Source: Bacillota bacterium
GTDB lineage: Bacteria > Bacillota > Clostridia > Lachnospirales > Anaerotignaceae
Direction: 5' to 3'
NCBI GenBank assembly: GCA_022791155.1
Contig: JAAVYN010000010.1
Location: 1-64,000, forward strand
DNA length: 64,000 bases
Shown here: in pieces, positions 45,666 through 54,602 of the stretch
How positions within the stretch are numbered: the stretch's first letter is position 1
Layout of the letters: each line of letters starts with the position of its first letter
The notes under the pieces: generated by a model
The model's database searches: none
The model's input: the letters and a program-made list of their open reading frames with translations, nothing else
What the model was told of the DNA's origin: nothing
Translations under genes and position numbers: made by a program

Positions 45666-45694
45666 TTGACAAAAGTGACTGTTTTTAATATAAT
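45666..45694 (+). promoter_or_regulatory. Promoter of CsoR-type gene
   Basis: TTGACA at 45666-45671, 17-bp spacer, TATAAT at 45689-45694. No CsoR-type inverted repeat is visible here. The 45512-45660 stretch before it shows nothing. Confidence 0.75.
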
Positions 45695-45722
45695 ATAATT
45701 CATATAATTTGCTACAACTAAT

Positions 45723-46016
45723 GTGAATGGATGTGGTGTTTTGAAGCAGTGTATGGATTTTGACAATTTGCATTTGAGATTGAAAAAAATTGCCGGACAG
45801 GTTAAAGCCATTGACAGAATGATTGATGAAGATGTGCCGTGTGAGGATGTTTTGTCACAAATTAATGCGGCAAAGTCGGCATTGCATAGATGCGGTAAAA
45901 TTGTTTTGGAAGGACACATAGAGCACTGTGTGAAAGATGGGCTTGAGCATGGGGATGCTGAAGCCACTATTAAAAACTTTACAAAAGCCGTTGAACGTTT
46001 TGCCAATATGTCTTAA
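45723..46016 (+). CDS. CsoR/FrmR (DUF156) metal- or formaldehyde-sensing repressor
   Basis: A 97-aa all-helical protein: LHLRLKKIAGQVKAIDRMID, then CEDVLSQINAAKSALHRCG and GHIEHCV. The Cys-x-His-x-x-x-Cys layout (CEDV, GHIEHC) fits the CsoR-type site for Cu(I) (Cys, His, Cys). The ribosome site is weak and the start may be GTG 45723, TTG 45741 or ATG 45753. A CsoR-like operator is found in the P1B ATPase promoter at 49446-49461, about 3.4 kb away, which is the likely target. Confidence 0.87.
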   Translation: MNGCGVLKQCMDFDNLHLRLKKIAGQVKAIDRMIDEDVPCEDVLSQINAAKSALHRCGKIVLEGHIEHCVKDGLEHGDAEATIKNFTKAVERFANMS

Positions 46017-46049
46017 TGATGAATCGTGTGAAATTGAAGCTGAATATAT

Positions 46050-46088
46050 AAACATAAAAAGCATGCTGAAGGCATGCTTTTTATGTTT
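46050..46088. terminator. Perfect 17-bp bidirectional terminator
   Basis: AAACATAAAAAGCATGC at 46050-46066 pairs exactly with GCATGCTTTTTATGTTT at 46072-46088, loop TGAAG. Confidence 0.9.
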
Positions 46089-46402
46089 GGCGGAAATTGA
46101 TTGATTTGTTTGATTTTATCATAATATGTATTGACTTAATAAGCGATGAGTGATAATTTATTGTCTATAACAATGTTTTAGTTTTGTTATATTTGTTGTA
46201 TAAAAAAATTTGGCCTAACTTTTTTATGATCATTATTAATAAGAATGATCAATATAAAAACTAAAAATTGTGCACAAACCATAAAAGTTTTGTCAAGACA
46301 TTATAATAGTATACTATATTTTATATTTATAGCCAAATACGAAAAATTTTTTAATTAGGCATTTAGAAGTATATATTGATGTAAAAATAGGGGGATTATA
46401 AA
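46089..46402. promoter_or_regulatory. AT-rich gap with inverted repeat and promoter before the SGNH/MBOAT pair
   Basis: TGATCATT at 46227-46234 pairs with AATGATCA at 46244-46251, a candidate operator. TTGTCA at 46290-46295 with TACTAT at 46312-46317 (16-bp spacer) may be the promoter. No coding frame is convincing. Confidence 0.45.
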
Positions 46403-47689
46403 TTGGAATATAAAACGAAAAAGATATTTCATATTTTGGGTTTTTGCGTTGTGTTTGTGTTGAGCTTTTTTATTATGGAAAATTTATTCTTTAATAAATA
46501 TGATGTTCCATATTATTGGCAGCGCGTGCAGGAAAATGATAGAGAAATAGATGTTTTAGTTTTGGGGAATTCAAATGCATACACTTCAATAAATGCGGCC
46601 GTTTTGGAAAAGACCATGGAAAACGATTCCAACTTAAAATGGGAAGTGTTTGCTTCGCCAAGTCAAAACATGGTGGTGACTTTGGAATATCTAAAGATGG
46701 CGTTGAAACACAAAAAGCCGAAATATGTGATACTTGAAGTTTGGAGCCCGGCCACAAACAACAGGGAAGCTTTAATGAACGAACAGCGCGGCGGCCTCAT
46801 ACAAGCTTTGGATGGTGTGGATAGTTATTTTGATAAGTTTTGTATATTAACAAAAACGGTTAAATGGCAAAATATTTTGGAGGGCATGTTTCAGCTGTGC
46901 CGCCCAACCAACATGTGGAGCAGATGGAATTTTAAAAGAAACAAAACATATAGAGTAAGTGCAGACCATGGATATACAGGCGGAACATTGGTTACATATG
47001 CAAGTGGAACTAAAACGGTGAAGGAAATTGAGGAAGAAAGAAAAGAAGCTTATTTGAATAATAAGTATAAGTGGATAGCAGATTATAACCAGGAAGCGCT
47101 GGTAGAATTTTTTAGAATAACCCAAAAAAATGATATTGATGTTATATTGTATAAATCTCCCATAATGCAGGCAGAAGACGCTGCTGTGATAAATAATATA
47201 TTCTCCATTGGAAAATCTTATAACAATGTGAAAATGTGTTGGGATGCTTGCTGCAGCATGGAAAAAATTGGCTTGTCTATTGATGATTTTTATGACAGCT
47301 TGCATTTGAACAAAAGGGGAGGGGAGAAGTTTACATATTATTTTGGAAATTTGTTTTCTGAAAGTTTTGATGAGGATGTTGACTGGAACAATGTTTTTGC
47401 TTATAGAGGAGAAAGTGTCAGACAGCTGCCAGACAAAAGCTTTGAATACAGCATGGACAACTACTCTAAAGATACGCTTTATAAATTTGAACTATATAAT
47501 AAAAATGATGTGATTGACAGCACCGATTATTCAGAGAAAAACTCTTATATATGTGACATAGATGTAAGAGAGTCTGAAGAATATAGTTTATATTGCTATA
47601 TGATTTCAAAAAAATCTTTCAATGAGGAAAGATATGCTGAAAATATTAAAAATAAATTTATGAAGCAAAATAAATGTGTAATTAAGTAA
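46403..47689 (+). CDS. SGNH-like esterase/acyltransferase partner protein
   Basis: A 428-aa protein with an N-terminal membrane anchor (FHILGFCVVFVLSFFIME). Block I is VLGNSNAY (Ser nucleophile of the SGNH type, as in DltD/AlgX-like proteins) and the catalytic pair may be DSLHLN (Asp-x-x-His). It is followed 14 bases later by an MBOAT acyltransferase. Such pairs O-acetylate wall polymers or polysaccharides outside the membrane. The TTG start at 46403 follows GGGGGA. The C-terminal 100 residues are unassigned. Confidence 0.8.
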   Translation: MEYKTKKIFHILGFCVVFVLSFFIMENLFFNKYDVPYYWQRVQENDREIDVLVLGNSNAYTSINAAVLEKTMENDSNLKWEVFASPSQNMVVTLEYLKMALKHKKPKYVILEVWSPATNNREALMNEQRGGLIQALDGVDSYFDKFCILTKTVKWQNILEGMFQLCRPTNMWSRWNFKRNKTYRVSADHGYTGGTLVTYASGTKTVKEIEEERKEAYLNNKYKWIADYNQEALVEFFRITQKNDIDVILYKSPIMQAEDAAVINNIFSIGKSYNNVKMCWDACCSMEKIGLSIDDFYDSLHLNKRGGEKFTYYFGNLFSESFDEDVDWNNVFAYRGESVRQLPDKSFEYSMDNYSKDTLYKFELYNKNDVIDSTDYSEKNSYICDIDVRESEEYSLYCYMISKKSFNEERYAENIKNKFMKQNKCVIK

Positions 47690-47703
47690 AGGAGCACATA
47701 CAT

Positions 47704-49140
47704 ATGTTGTTTAACTCGATAGAATATTTAGTTTATTTGCCTATTGTTGTAATTCTTTATTTTATAATTCCGCATAGGCATAGGTGGTTGCTGTTGTTGG
47801 CCGCAAGCTACTTCTTTTATATGTGCTGGAATATAAAATATTCAATGCTTATATTTTTGTCAACAACTATAACGTTTTTTTCAAGTATTTTAATTTATAA
47901 ATCCAATTCAAAGAGAAAGAAGAAGCTTTGGATGATTTTAAGCCTTGTATCAAACTTGGGAATTTTGTTCTTTTTTAAGTATTTTAACTTCACGGTGAAC
48001 ACTCTGACAGGTGTGGCATTGATGTTTGGCATAAACATTCAAGTGCCTAATTTTGAGCTTCTGCTGCCAGTTGGCATTTCATTTTACACTTTTCAGGCGT
48101 TAAGCTACACACTGGATGTATATCAAGGAAAGCTTGAGCCGACAAGCCACTTTGGGAAATATGCCCTTTTTGTTTCATTTTTCCCACAGTTGGTTGCCGG
48201 CCCAATTGAAAGATCAAAAAATTTGCTTCATCAATTTGATGAGGAACATAATTTTGATTATGACATGGCCAAAAGAGGGTTTTTGCTCATAATTTGGGGT
48301 GTTTTCAAAAAAGTGGTTATTGCTGACAGACTGGCAATTTTGGTTGACACAGTGTTTAATAATGTTGGAGGATATAGCGGACAAGCATATTGGATTGCAT
48401 CTTTGTTTTTTACTTTTCAAATATATTGTGATTTCTCAGGTTATTCCGACATAGCCATTGGAAGCGCAAATTTGATGGGCTATCGTTTGATGACAAATTT
48501 CAAAAGGCCATATCTTTCAAAATCTATAGCCGAATTTTGGAGAAGGTGGCACATATCACTTTCAACATGGTTCAAGGATTATTTATATATTCCCTTGGGA
48601 GGAAACAAAGTTTCTGTTTCAAAATGGCGAATTAATATTATGGTAGTGTTTCTTGTGAGTGGATTGTGGCATGGAGCCAACTGGACATTTGTCATTTGGG
48701 GCGGCCTTCATGGCGCGTTTCAGATTGTTGGAAGGCTCAAAAATCAGTTTAGACCTAAAAAATATAATGGAAATTGCAAATTAAATGGGTTGATTTCAAT
48801 TTTGATAACGTTTGCGCTTGTCAATTTTGCATGGATTATTTTTAGAGCCAATTCTTTGGAAGATTTTGGAACAATTTGCAAAGGCTTGTTTGTGAGCATG
48901 AATGATTTTGATGTGTTTTCTCTTGGGCTTGTGAAACAGGATTTTTATTTGAGCATTATTTTGATAGCTTTTTTATTCATATCGGATATTGTATCAGAAA
49001 AAATAGATGTGTATGGATTGCTTCAAAAGCAAATTTTGCCATTGCGCTGGATTGTATATTTAATTAGTATATTTTCGATCATTCTTTTTGGATTCTATGG
49101 AAGTCTTTCTGAAGCATCGTTTATATACTTCCAGTTTTGA
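47704..49140 (+). CDS. MBOAT family O-acyltransferase (AlgI/DltB-like)
   Basis: A 478-aa membrane protein with about ten helices: YLPIVVILYFIIPHRHRWLLL, LLPVGISFYTFQALSYTLDV, FFPQLVAGPIERSKNLLHQF, RRWHISLSTWFKDYLY and SGLWHGANWTFVIWGGLHG; the His in the last motif is the conserved catalytic His. It moves acetyl across the membrane to a polymer acceptor. It is coupled to the SGNH-like gene before it. The target polymer is unknown; no dltA is present, so D-alanylation is unlikely. Confidence 0.92.
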   Translation: MLFNSIEYLVYLPIVVILYFIIPHRHRWLLLLAASYFFYMCWNIKYSMLIFLSTTITFFSSILIYKSNSKRKKKLWMILSLVSNLGILFFFKYFNFTVNTLTGVALMFGINIQVPNFELLLPVGISFYTFQALSYTLDVYQGKLEPTSHFGKYALFVSFFPQLVAGPIERSKNLLHQFDEEHNFDYDMAKRGFLLIIWGVFKKVVIADRLAILVDTVFNNVGGYSGQAYWIASLFFTFQIYCDFSGYSDIAIGSANLMGYRLMTNFKRPYLSKSIAEFWRRWHISLSTWFKDYLYIPLGGNKVSVSKWRINIMVVFLVSGLWHGANWTFVIWGGLHGAFQIVGRLKNQFRPKKYNGNCKLNGLISILITFALVNFAWIIFRANSLEDFGTICKGLFVSMNDFDVFSLGLVKQDFYLSIILIAFLFISDIVSEKIDVYGLLQKQILPLRWIVYLISIFSIILFGFYGSLSEASFIYFQF

Positions 49141-49396
49141 TTTTATCAAAATTTTATAGCAAATTAGTAAACCATTATGGGATTTAACCAAAATGTTTTT
49201 TAAGAGAACACAAATTTTGTTTTAGCAGAAGAAGAAATACGCACTGTCTTAGTTTCTGAACGGGGAAAAAGCGCTTTTACATGTGTTCGCTTAGGAAGAA
49301 ATGAGTATAGCATGTTAAATAAGCTCTTCCGAAGTCTGGCGGGCACATTGTTGTTGCAGTTAAAAAACGAAACAAATTTAATATCGATATATAAAG
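49141..49396. other. Gene-free stretch after MBOAT gene
   Basis: About 250 AT-rich bases before the terminator at 49397; no gene, repeat or RNA is recognised. Confidence 0.5.
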
Positions 49397-49424
49397 AATA
49401 AGGGCATATGCACCCTTATTTTTT
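49397..49424 (+). terminator. Terminator before P1B ATPase promoter
   Basis: AATAAGGG at 49397-49404 pairs with CCCTTATT at 49413-49420; four more T follow. Confidence 0.78.
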
Positions 49425-49435
49425 ATTATTATATA

Positions 49436-49464
49436 TTGACAACATATACCCCTATTGGTATAAT
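49436..49464 (+). promoter_or_regulatory. P1B ATPase promoter with CsoR-like operator
   Basis: TTGACA at 49436-49441 and TATAAT at 49459-49464 are spaced 17 bp. In the spacer, ATACCCCTATTGGTAT at 49446-49461 is an inverted repeat (ATACC/GGTAT) of CsoR-box type. Binding would block polymerase, so metal would induce the ATPase. Confidence 0.72.
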
Positions 49465-49520
49465 TTGAGTTGCACAAATGTATACATATATACATACATG
49501 TATAGGAAAGAGGGGTTAAT

Positions 49521-51398
49521 ATGAAGGGAATTATATCAAAAATGGAGGACTTCCTTGAATGGGGAGGCACAAAAAGATCGATTGCAGTGCTTGCAATATC
49601 TGGAGTAGCATTGTTGTTCAGCATATTCCACATACTTCCGCTTCCGTTTGACGCAGCGTGGGTGGCGATTATATTATGCGGAATACCAATTGTTATGGAA
49701 GCTGTCATTGGGCTTGTTACAGAATTCGATGTCACAGCTGATGTTCTTGTTGCGTGTGCTTTGATTGCGGCGGTGTTCATTGGCGAGGATTTTGCGGCCG
49801 GCGAAGTGGCATTTATAATGCAGCTTGGCGCGTTGCTTGAAGATCTCACAGTTGCAAGAGCAAGGGCAGGCATTGAGAAACTTGTTCATTTGACACCACA
49901 CACAGCAAGAGTGATCCGTGACGGAAAAGAAGAAGTTATACCCGCTGAAGAAGTTAAAGTTGGAGATGTTCTTTCAGTGAAACCGGGAGAAACTGTGGCT
50001 GTTGACGGAGTTATAACATATGGCCAAACGTCAATAAATCAGGCTGTTATGACTGGAGAATCACTTCCTGTTGACAAAAAAGCCGGTGATGAAGTTTTCA
50101 GCGGAACTGTCAACCAGTTTGGCGCGTTCGAAATGAAAGCCACAAAAGTTGGTGAAGACAGTTCAATTCAAAGGATGATTCAACTTGTTCAGTCGGCTGA
50201 CGCGGGCAAAGCAAAAATTGTCAACCTTGCTGACAAATGGGCGGTTTGGGTTGTTGTGATCGCTCTTTCAACAGCAATTATAACGTGGCTTGTGACAAAG
50301 GATATAATTAGAGCTGTTACAGTTCTTGTTGTGTTTTGTCCATGTGCGCTTGTTTTGGCAACGCCAACAGCCATTATGGCTGGAATTGGCAACGCCACCA
50401 AACACGGTTTTCTTGTGCGCGAAGGTGACGCGCTTGAGAAGCTTTCGAAAGTTTCGAGGATCACATTTGACAAAACAGGAACGCTTACATATGGAACACC
50501 TGAAGTTGTTGACATTGTGACTGAAAATTTTGACAAAGACAAATTATATCAATATACAGCTTCTGCTGAACAGTCGTCAGAACATCCGCTTGGAGGAGCT
50601 GTTGTGAGATGCTATAAAAAAGAAGACAAAGAACCACTTTTGCCTGTAAAGCAATTTCATATGACACCAGGAAGAGGAGTTTTTGCAATTGTTGACGGAA
50701 AAGAGATTTTGGCTGGAAACATCAAAATGATGGAAGAAAATGAAGTTGCCATTTCTGAAAGCGTTTTAAGCAAAACTTCTGAACATTTGAAAAAAGGTTC
50801 AACACTTATACATGTTTCAATAGATAATAAATATTCCGGCTTTATTGTTTTGGCCGATACAATCAGAAAAGAAAGCAAAGGCATGATTTCTGAATTGCAG
50901 TCTATAGGCATTAAGCCAACACTCCTCACAGGAGACAATGAAAAGGCAGCGTCAGCCATATCAGGACAACTTGGAATAGAAGATTTTCATGCAAATTGTT
51001 TGCCTGATGACAAACTTAAATATATAAATGACTATCAAAATGAAAAAGAATATGTTTGCATGATTGGAGACGGAATTAATGACGCGCCCTCGCTCAAAAC
51101 AGCAAATGTTGGAATTGCCATGGGCGGCATAGGAAGTGACATTGCCGTTGATGCGGCCGACATTGTTCTTGTTGATGATGAAATAAAAGAGCTTCCTCAT
51201 CTTGTGTCATTGGCAAAACATATGATGAATGTTATAAAAGCAAATTTAGCATTTTCTATGATTCTCAACTTCACAGCTTTGGCGCTTGCCGTGCTTGGGA
51301 TATTGAACCCAATTTTGGGGGCGCTTGTTCACAATGCAGGTTCGTTTTTTGTGATTGTGAATTCAGCGTTTTTGCTCAAATGGAGAAAAAAGGCATGA
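49521..51398 (+). CDS. P1B-type heavy-metal efflux ATPase
   Basis: A 625-aa protein. The ion-site motif is VFCPCALVLATPTAIMAG, the phosphorylation motif DKTGTLTYG, the actuator loop VMTGESLPVDKK and hinge MIGDGINDAPSLKTA. It has no N-terminal HMA domain. The last helix carries ALVHNAGSFFVIVNSAFLL, unlike the classical Cu (NP..A.S) or Zn/Cd (Asp) versions, so the metal is uncertain; the CsoR-like operator suggests Cu(I), while the motif resembles PIB-4-like proteins. It exports metal from the cytoplasm. Confidence 0.9.
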   Translation: MKGIISKMEDFLEWGGTKRSIAVLAISGVALLFSIFHILPLPFDAAWVAIILCGIPIVMEAVIGLVTEFDVTADVLVACALIAAVFIGEDFAAGEVAFIMQLGALLEDLTVARARAGIEKLVHLTPHTARVIRDGKEEVIPAEEVKVGDVLSVKPGETVAVDGVITYGQTSINQAVMTGESLPVDKKAGDEVFSGTVNQFGAFEMKATKVGEDSSIQRMIQLVQSADAGKAKIVNLADKWAVWVVVIALSTAIITWLVTKDIIRAVTVLVVFCPCALVLATPTAIMAGIGNATKHGFLVREGDALEKLSKVSRITFDKTGTLTYGTPEVVDIVTENFDKDKLYQYTASAEQSSEHPLGGAVVRCYKKEDKEPLLPVKQFHMTPGRGVFAIVDGKEILAGNIKMMEENEVAISESVLSKTSEHLKKGSTLIHVSIDNKYSGFIVLADTIRKESKGMISELQSIGIKPTLLTGDNEKAASAISGQLGIEDFHANCLPDDKLKYINDYQNEKEYVCMIGDGINDAPSLKTANVGIAMGGIGSDIAVDAADIVLVDDEIKELPHLVSLAKHMMNVIKANLAFSMILNFTALALAVLGILNPILGALVHNAGSFFVIVNSAFLLKWRKKA

Positions 51399-51422
51399 AA
51401 ATGGTGAAGTGATTTGAATGTC

Positions 51423-51460
51423 AAAAAGCCGGAAACATAATGTTTTATGTCCGGCTTTTT
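51423..51460 (+). terminator. Terminator after P1B ATPase gene
   Basis: AAAAAGCCGGA at 51423-51433 pairs with TCCGGCTTTTT at 51450-51460, with inner ACATAA/TTATGT. Confidence 0.9.
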
Positions 51461-51793
51461 AATATTTTCTTCATGAAAGAGTGCAGAAATGGCGAAATTG
51501 AGTTTTTTCAAATGGAAGTTACATGTTTTTTGAGAACCATTTCCAAGATTAAAAATCAAAAATTTTGAAAGAAATATATGGAAACTTCATAAATCATTTG
51601 TTTGGGATTGATGAATTTTGTTTGAAAGATATGACTCCATGAATTTGCAGAATTTGTGCAGCAAAATTTGAAAATATGCATTTTTGTCATTCAAAAATTT
51701 TCAGCCCGGAAAAACAATTGTTTGACATTAAAAACCTTTTGCGCCGAAAAAGTGCTGTGCAGATGTCAACAGAGCTTGTCACTATACAAAAAT
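51461..51793. other. Gene-free stretch between converging genes
   Basis: About 330 bases with no convincing coding frame or RNA; short polypeptides possible here lack ribosome sites. Confidence 0.5.
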
Positions 51794-51828
51794 AAAACAG
51801 CCCGCATATTGAATATACGGGTTGTTTT
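51794..51828 (-). terminator. Terminator of the minus-strand MATE gene
   Basis: AAAACAGCCCG at 51794-51804 pairs with CGGGTTGTTTT at 51818-51828. On the minus strand it is followed by TATTTTT. Confidence 0.8.
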
Positions 51829-51841
51829 GGGGGGATATATA

Positions 51842-53224
51842 TTAAATTTTGATGTGCTGCCATTTCCCTTTTTGGAACCTTATCAACAGCAATATTCCTC
51901 TGAAAACTATGTCAAGAGCAAGTGCATACCAACAGCCCATAAGCCCAAGGCCCAAATGCATGGCAAGGAAAAATCCAATTGCATCACGTATGACCCAAAT
52001 GCCAATAAGCGTTGAAAACATGGGATATTTTGTGTCTCCAGCTCCTTGAAGCGCGCTTGTCATCACTTGCTGAAGCGCTGAAAATGGCTGGACAAATGCC
52101 AAAAGCCTTAATATGGAAACCACAGAATCCTGTATTTCTTTGGTGTCGGTGAATATGGCAGCAAGCTGAGGAGCAAATATAAAAAGTATGACGCCTATGA
52201 CAGAAAGAACTGCCATTGAGATGTATGTTGTCAGCTCAGTTTGTTTTTTGGCTTTTTTGACATCATCTTCTCCAAGAGAAACTCCAATTGTGGCACATGC
52301 GGCAAGCCCGAATCCCATGGCACATGACCATGTCAAATTGTCTATGCCTGAAGCCACATTGTGCGACACATAAGCCGATGTTCCAAGGTTCACAACCATT
52401 GAGAAGAATATGACCTGTCCCAATTTCATTATAAGTTTTTCGGCGCTTGCCGGAATGCCTATTTTAAGTATGGGTGAAAATGTGTCTTTGCTCAGCTTGC
52501 AGAAAGACAGCTTTATCTCCTTGTGATGAAATTTTAGGAAAGAGAATAAAATTATCATGCCTATAGCCCTTGAAAGCGTTGTGGCAATGCCAAGGCCCAA
52601 TATGCCAAGCCCAATTTTCATGAAAACAATTGTGATTAAAATTTTGATCAAACTTGTTGCTCCTGTTATATACATTGGTGTTTTTGTGTCTTTAACAGCG
52701 CGAAGACAGCTTGACAATATGAAGTTGAGACACAGAAACACACTTGCAGAAGTCACAGAGACGTAATATGGCATGGCATATGGAAGGGTTTCGGCGTTGG
52801 CTCCAGAAGCAAGCAATATAGGAGAACGCAGCACAAAGCATATTATGCCTGAAGCAAGCCCCAAAATTGTGCCCAAAACAATTGAGTGAACAATGGCTTT
52901 GTTTACATTTTTGAAATCTTTTCTTCCATAGTTTCTTGATATAATGGCTATGCTTCCAACTGATATGGCAGTGAAAACAGCGATTAATACATTCATGACT
53001 TGATTTGTGAGACCTATTCCAGCAATGGCTGTGTCAGAAATTTTTCCGGCAAAGAAAGTGTCGCTCACACCAAGCAATGTTTGAAGGACATTTTCAATGA
53101 TGACAGGGATTGACAATTCGAAGATATGCTTTATATCATTTTTTGTTTCACTTGTTATGGCAAAAGAGGGCTGATTGTATGACCATGCATTTTTTGGGAA
53201 AAATTTTTTGGTTCTAACTTCCAT
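51842..53224 (-). CDS. MATE family efflux transporter (second copy)
   Basis: A 460-aa protein with about 12 membrane helices. It begins with a hydrophilic head then IFELSIPVIIENVLQTLLG, and carries GIGLTNQVMNVLIAVFTAIS and YGRKDFKNVN. It is more typical of the NorM/YeeO type than the MATE gene at 2204-3535; the two are clearly different proteins. The ATG at 53224 follows AGGAGTGA by a long spacer. It is divergent to a TetR gene with inverted repeats between, so TetR is its probable repressor. Confidence 0.92.
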   Translation of the reverse strand: MEVRTKKFFPKNAWSYNQPSFAITSETKNDIKHIFELSIPVIIENVLQTLLGVSDTFFAGKISDTAIAGIGLTNQVMNVLIAVFTAISVGSIAIISRNYGRKDFKNVNKAIVHSIVLGTILGLASGIICFVLRSPILLASGANAETLPYAMPYYVSVTSASVFLCLNFILSSCLRAVKDTKTPMYITGATSLIKILITIVFMKIGLGILGLGIATTLSRAIGMIILFSFLKFHHKEIKLSFCKLSKDTFSPILKIGIPASAEKLIMKLGQVIFFSMVVNLGTSAYVSHNVASGIDNLTWSCAMGFGLAACATIGVSLGEDDVKKAKKQTELTTYISMAVLSVIGVILFIFAPQLAAIFTDTKEIQDSVVSILRLLAFVQPFSALQQVMTSALQGAGDTKYPMFSTLIGIWVIRDAIGFFLAMHLGLGLMGCWYALALDIVFRGILLLIRFQKGKWQHIKI

Positions 53225-53265
53225 AATATAATGTCACTCCTATTGAATGATATTGAATTTTTTGG

Positions 53266-53336
53266 TATTATTGTAATGTTTGTAAATACCAAACAATATA
53301 TTTTACAAATCATTATAAAAACACCAGATTACAATG
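53266..53336. promoter_or_regulatory. Candidate TetR operators between MATE and TetR genes
   Basis: TTTGTAAA at 53279-53286 mirrors TTTACAAA at 53302-53309. A second outer pair, ATTGTAAT (from about 53270) and ATTACAAT (near 53328), flanks them. The region lies upstream of both divergent genes. Confidence 0.55.
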
Positions 53337-53408
53337 ACAATAGTCAGAAGTTTTTATTTATACAATACTGGACATATCGAGAAAAGTGTCCAGAAAGAAG
53401 GAGATTTT

Positions 53409-53999
53409 GTGGACAGAAGGCAAAGACGAACAAGATATGCCATTTTTGAAGCTCTGAGCGGTTTGCTGGAAGAAAAGAGTTACAGCCATATAAGTGTTCA
53501 GGACATTGCCAACAGAGCCAATATAGGGCGAAGCACTTTCTATGAACACTTTGAAACAAAAGACGATTTGTTGCGTGAAATAAGCACTGAACTGTTCAAC
53601 CATGTTTTTTCGGTTAACACGATCATGGAGAAAACTCACGATCTTTCAAATGAGACAGACAATCCATATGCTGTGATCACTCATATCCTTTATCATTTGC
53701 GTGAAAACCAAAAAAATCTTTTCAACATATTGACATATGAAAGCAGAAGCCTGTTTCTTAAATTTTTTAAGCAGTATGTGGATGAATTATATACAGTTCA
53801 GGCTCTCAGTGGAATTGGCGACAAAAACATGACAGTTCCATACAAATTTTTGATCTATCACATCTATGGAAGTTTTATAAATATGATACAGTGGTGGATT
53901 AAAGGAGGCATGAAACAGTCTCCAGAAGAAATGACAGTTTATTTCAAAGCTGTGATAGATCCTATAATAAGAAAAGAAGAAGACAGCGGCGGCAAATGA
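53409..53999 (+). CDS. TetR family transcriptional regulator
   Basis: A 196-aa protein. The TetR N-terminal HTH spans about 5-50: RTRYAIFEALSGLLEEKSYS, HISVQDIANRANIGRSTFYE, HFETKDDLLRE. The C-terminal half has the TetR_C_7-like helix pattern (YKFLIYHIYGSFINMIQWWI). The GTG start at 53409 is 5 bases after GAAGGAG. It probably represses the divergent MATE gene and itself; the ligand is unknown. Confidence 0.92.
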   Translation: MDRRQRRTRYAIFEALSGLLEEKSYSHISVQDIANRANIGRSTFYEHFETKDDLLREISTELFNHVFSVNTIMEKTHDLSNETDNPYAVITHILYHLRENQKNLFNILTYESRSLFLKFFKQYVDELYTVQALSGIGDKNMTVPYKFLIYHIYGSFINMIQWWIKGGMKQSPEEMTVYFKAVIDPIIRKEEDSGGK

Positions 54000-54039
54000 A
54001 ACAGGCTTCCAAAACAGAAATGGTTTTAGAAGCCTGTTT
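53999..54039. terminator. Bidirectional terminator between TetR and ArsR genes
   Basis: AAACAGGCTTC at 53999-54009 pairs with GAAGCCTGTTT at 54029-54039. The stem begins at the TetR stop codon. Confidence 0.87.
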
Positions 54040-54053
54040 AAGTTTATATGTTG

Positions 54054-54428
54054 TTACGATGGACATGAAATGTTGACAATATTTTCCACAGTGAGATGAA
54101 GATGTTCAACCATTGCTGTTTCTGCCGCCTTATAATACATTTCTTTGCCATCGCGGCGGGAAACAATTAAGCCGCTTGACTTAAGAAGTCTTAAGTGATG
54201 AGAAACGGCGGGGCTGCTCATGCCTGTTATGGCAGCAATGTTTATAACACATTCCTCACAGTGGCACAGAAGCCAAAATATCCTCAGCCGGCTGGGGTCA
54301 CACAACTGCTTCAATATGCCTGAAACTTTTTTTAGTGTGTCTTCTGACGGTATGTTTTTAGCAAGGATTTCTTCAGAGTCTATGTGGTGATGTGGAAGAA
54401 ATATGTCGGGATTTTTGTGATCAGGCAT
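54054..54428 (-). CDS. ArsR/SmtB family metal-sensing repressor
   Basis: A 124-aa protein. The winged helix is visible: LCDPSRLRIFWLLCHCEECV, then MSSPAVSHHLRLLKSSGLIV and SRRDGKEMYY. Cysteines CHCEEC near the recognition-helix start resemble the alpha-3 Cys site of CadC/ArsR, and His-rich VEHLHLTVENI the alpha-5 site, so Cd/Zn/Pb sensing is possible. The N-terminal HHHID may also bind metal. The start at 54428 follows GGAGGTG. It is divergent to the HMA/CadA set, whose promoter has a matching inverted repeat. Confidence 0.9.
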   Translation of the reverse strand: MPDHKNPDIFLPHHHIDSEEILAKNIPSEDTLKKVSGILKQLCDPSRLRIFWLLCHCEECVINIAAITGMSSPAVSHHLRLLKSSGLIVSRRDGKEMYYKAAETAMVEHLHLTVENIVNISCPS

Positions 54429-54502
54429 ACTATTACACCTCCATTGCATATATTTAGTTTTATTATAGTTGAAAAAACGAAAAACTTCAAGATTAAAAAA
54501 AT

Positions 54503-54570
54503 GTTTAATTGTTTGATAAAACTGTTGACAAAAAAGTGATATTGAGATATACTGTAGTCAACAATTAAAC
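54503..54570 (+). promoter_or_regulatory. HMA/CadA promoter flanked by 11-bp inverted repeat
   Basis: GTTTAATTGTT at 54503-54513 is the exact reverse complement of AACAATTAAAC at 54560-54570. Between them, TTGACA at 54525-54530 and TATACT at 54548-54553 (17 bp) form the promoter. The ArsR protein next door is the expected binder. Confidence 0.8.
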
Positions 54571-54602
54571 AACTATTAAATCAAAGAAAGAGGTAGATGA
54601 AT

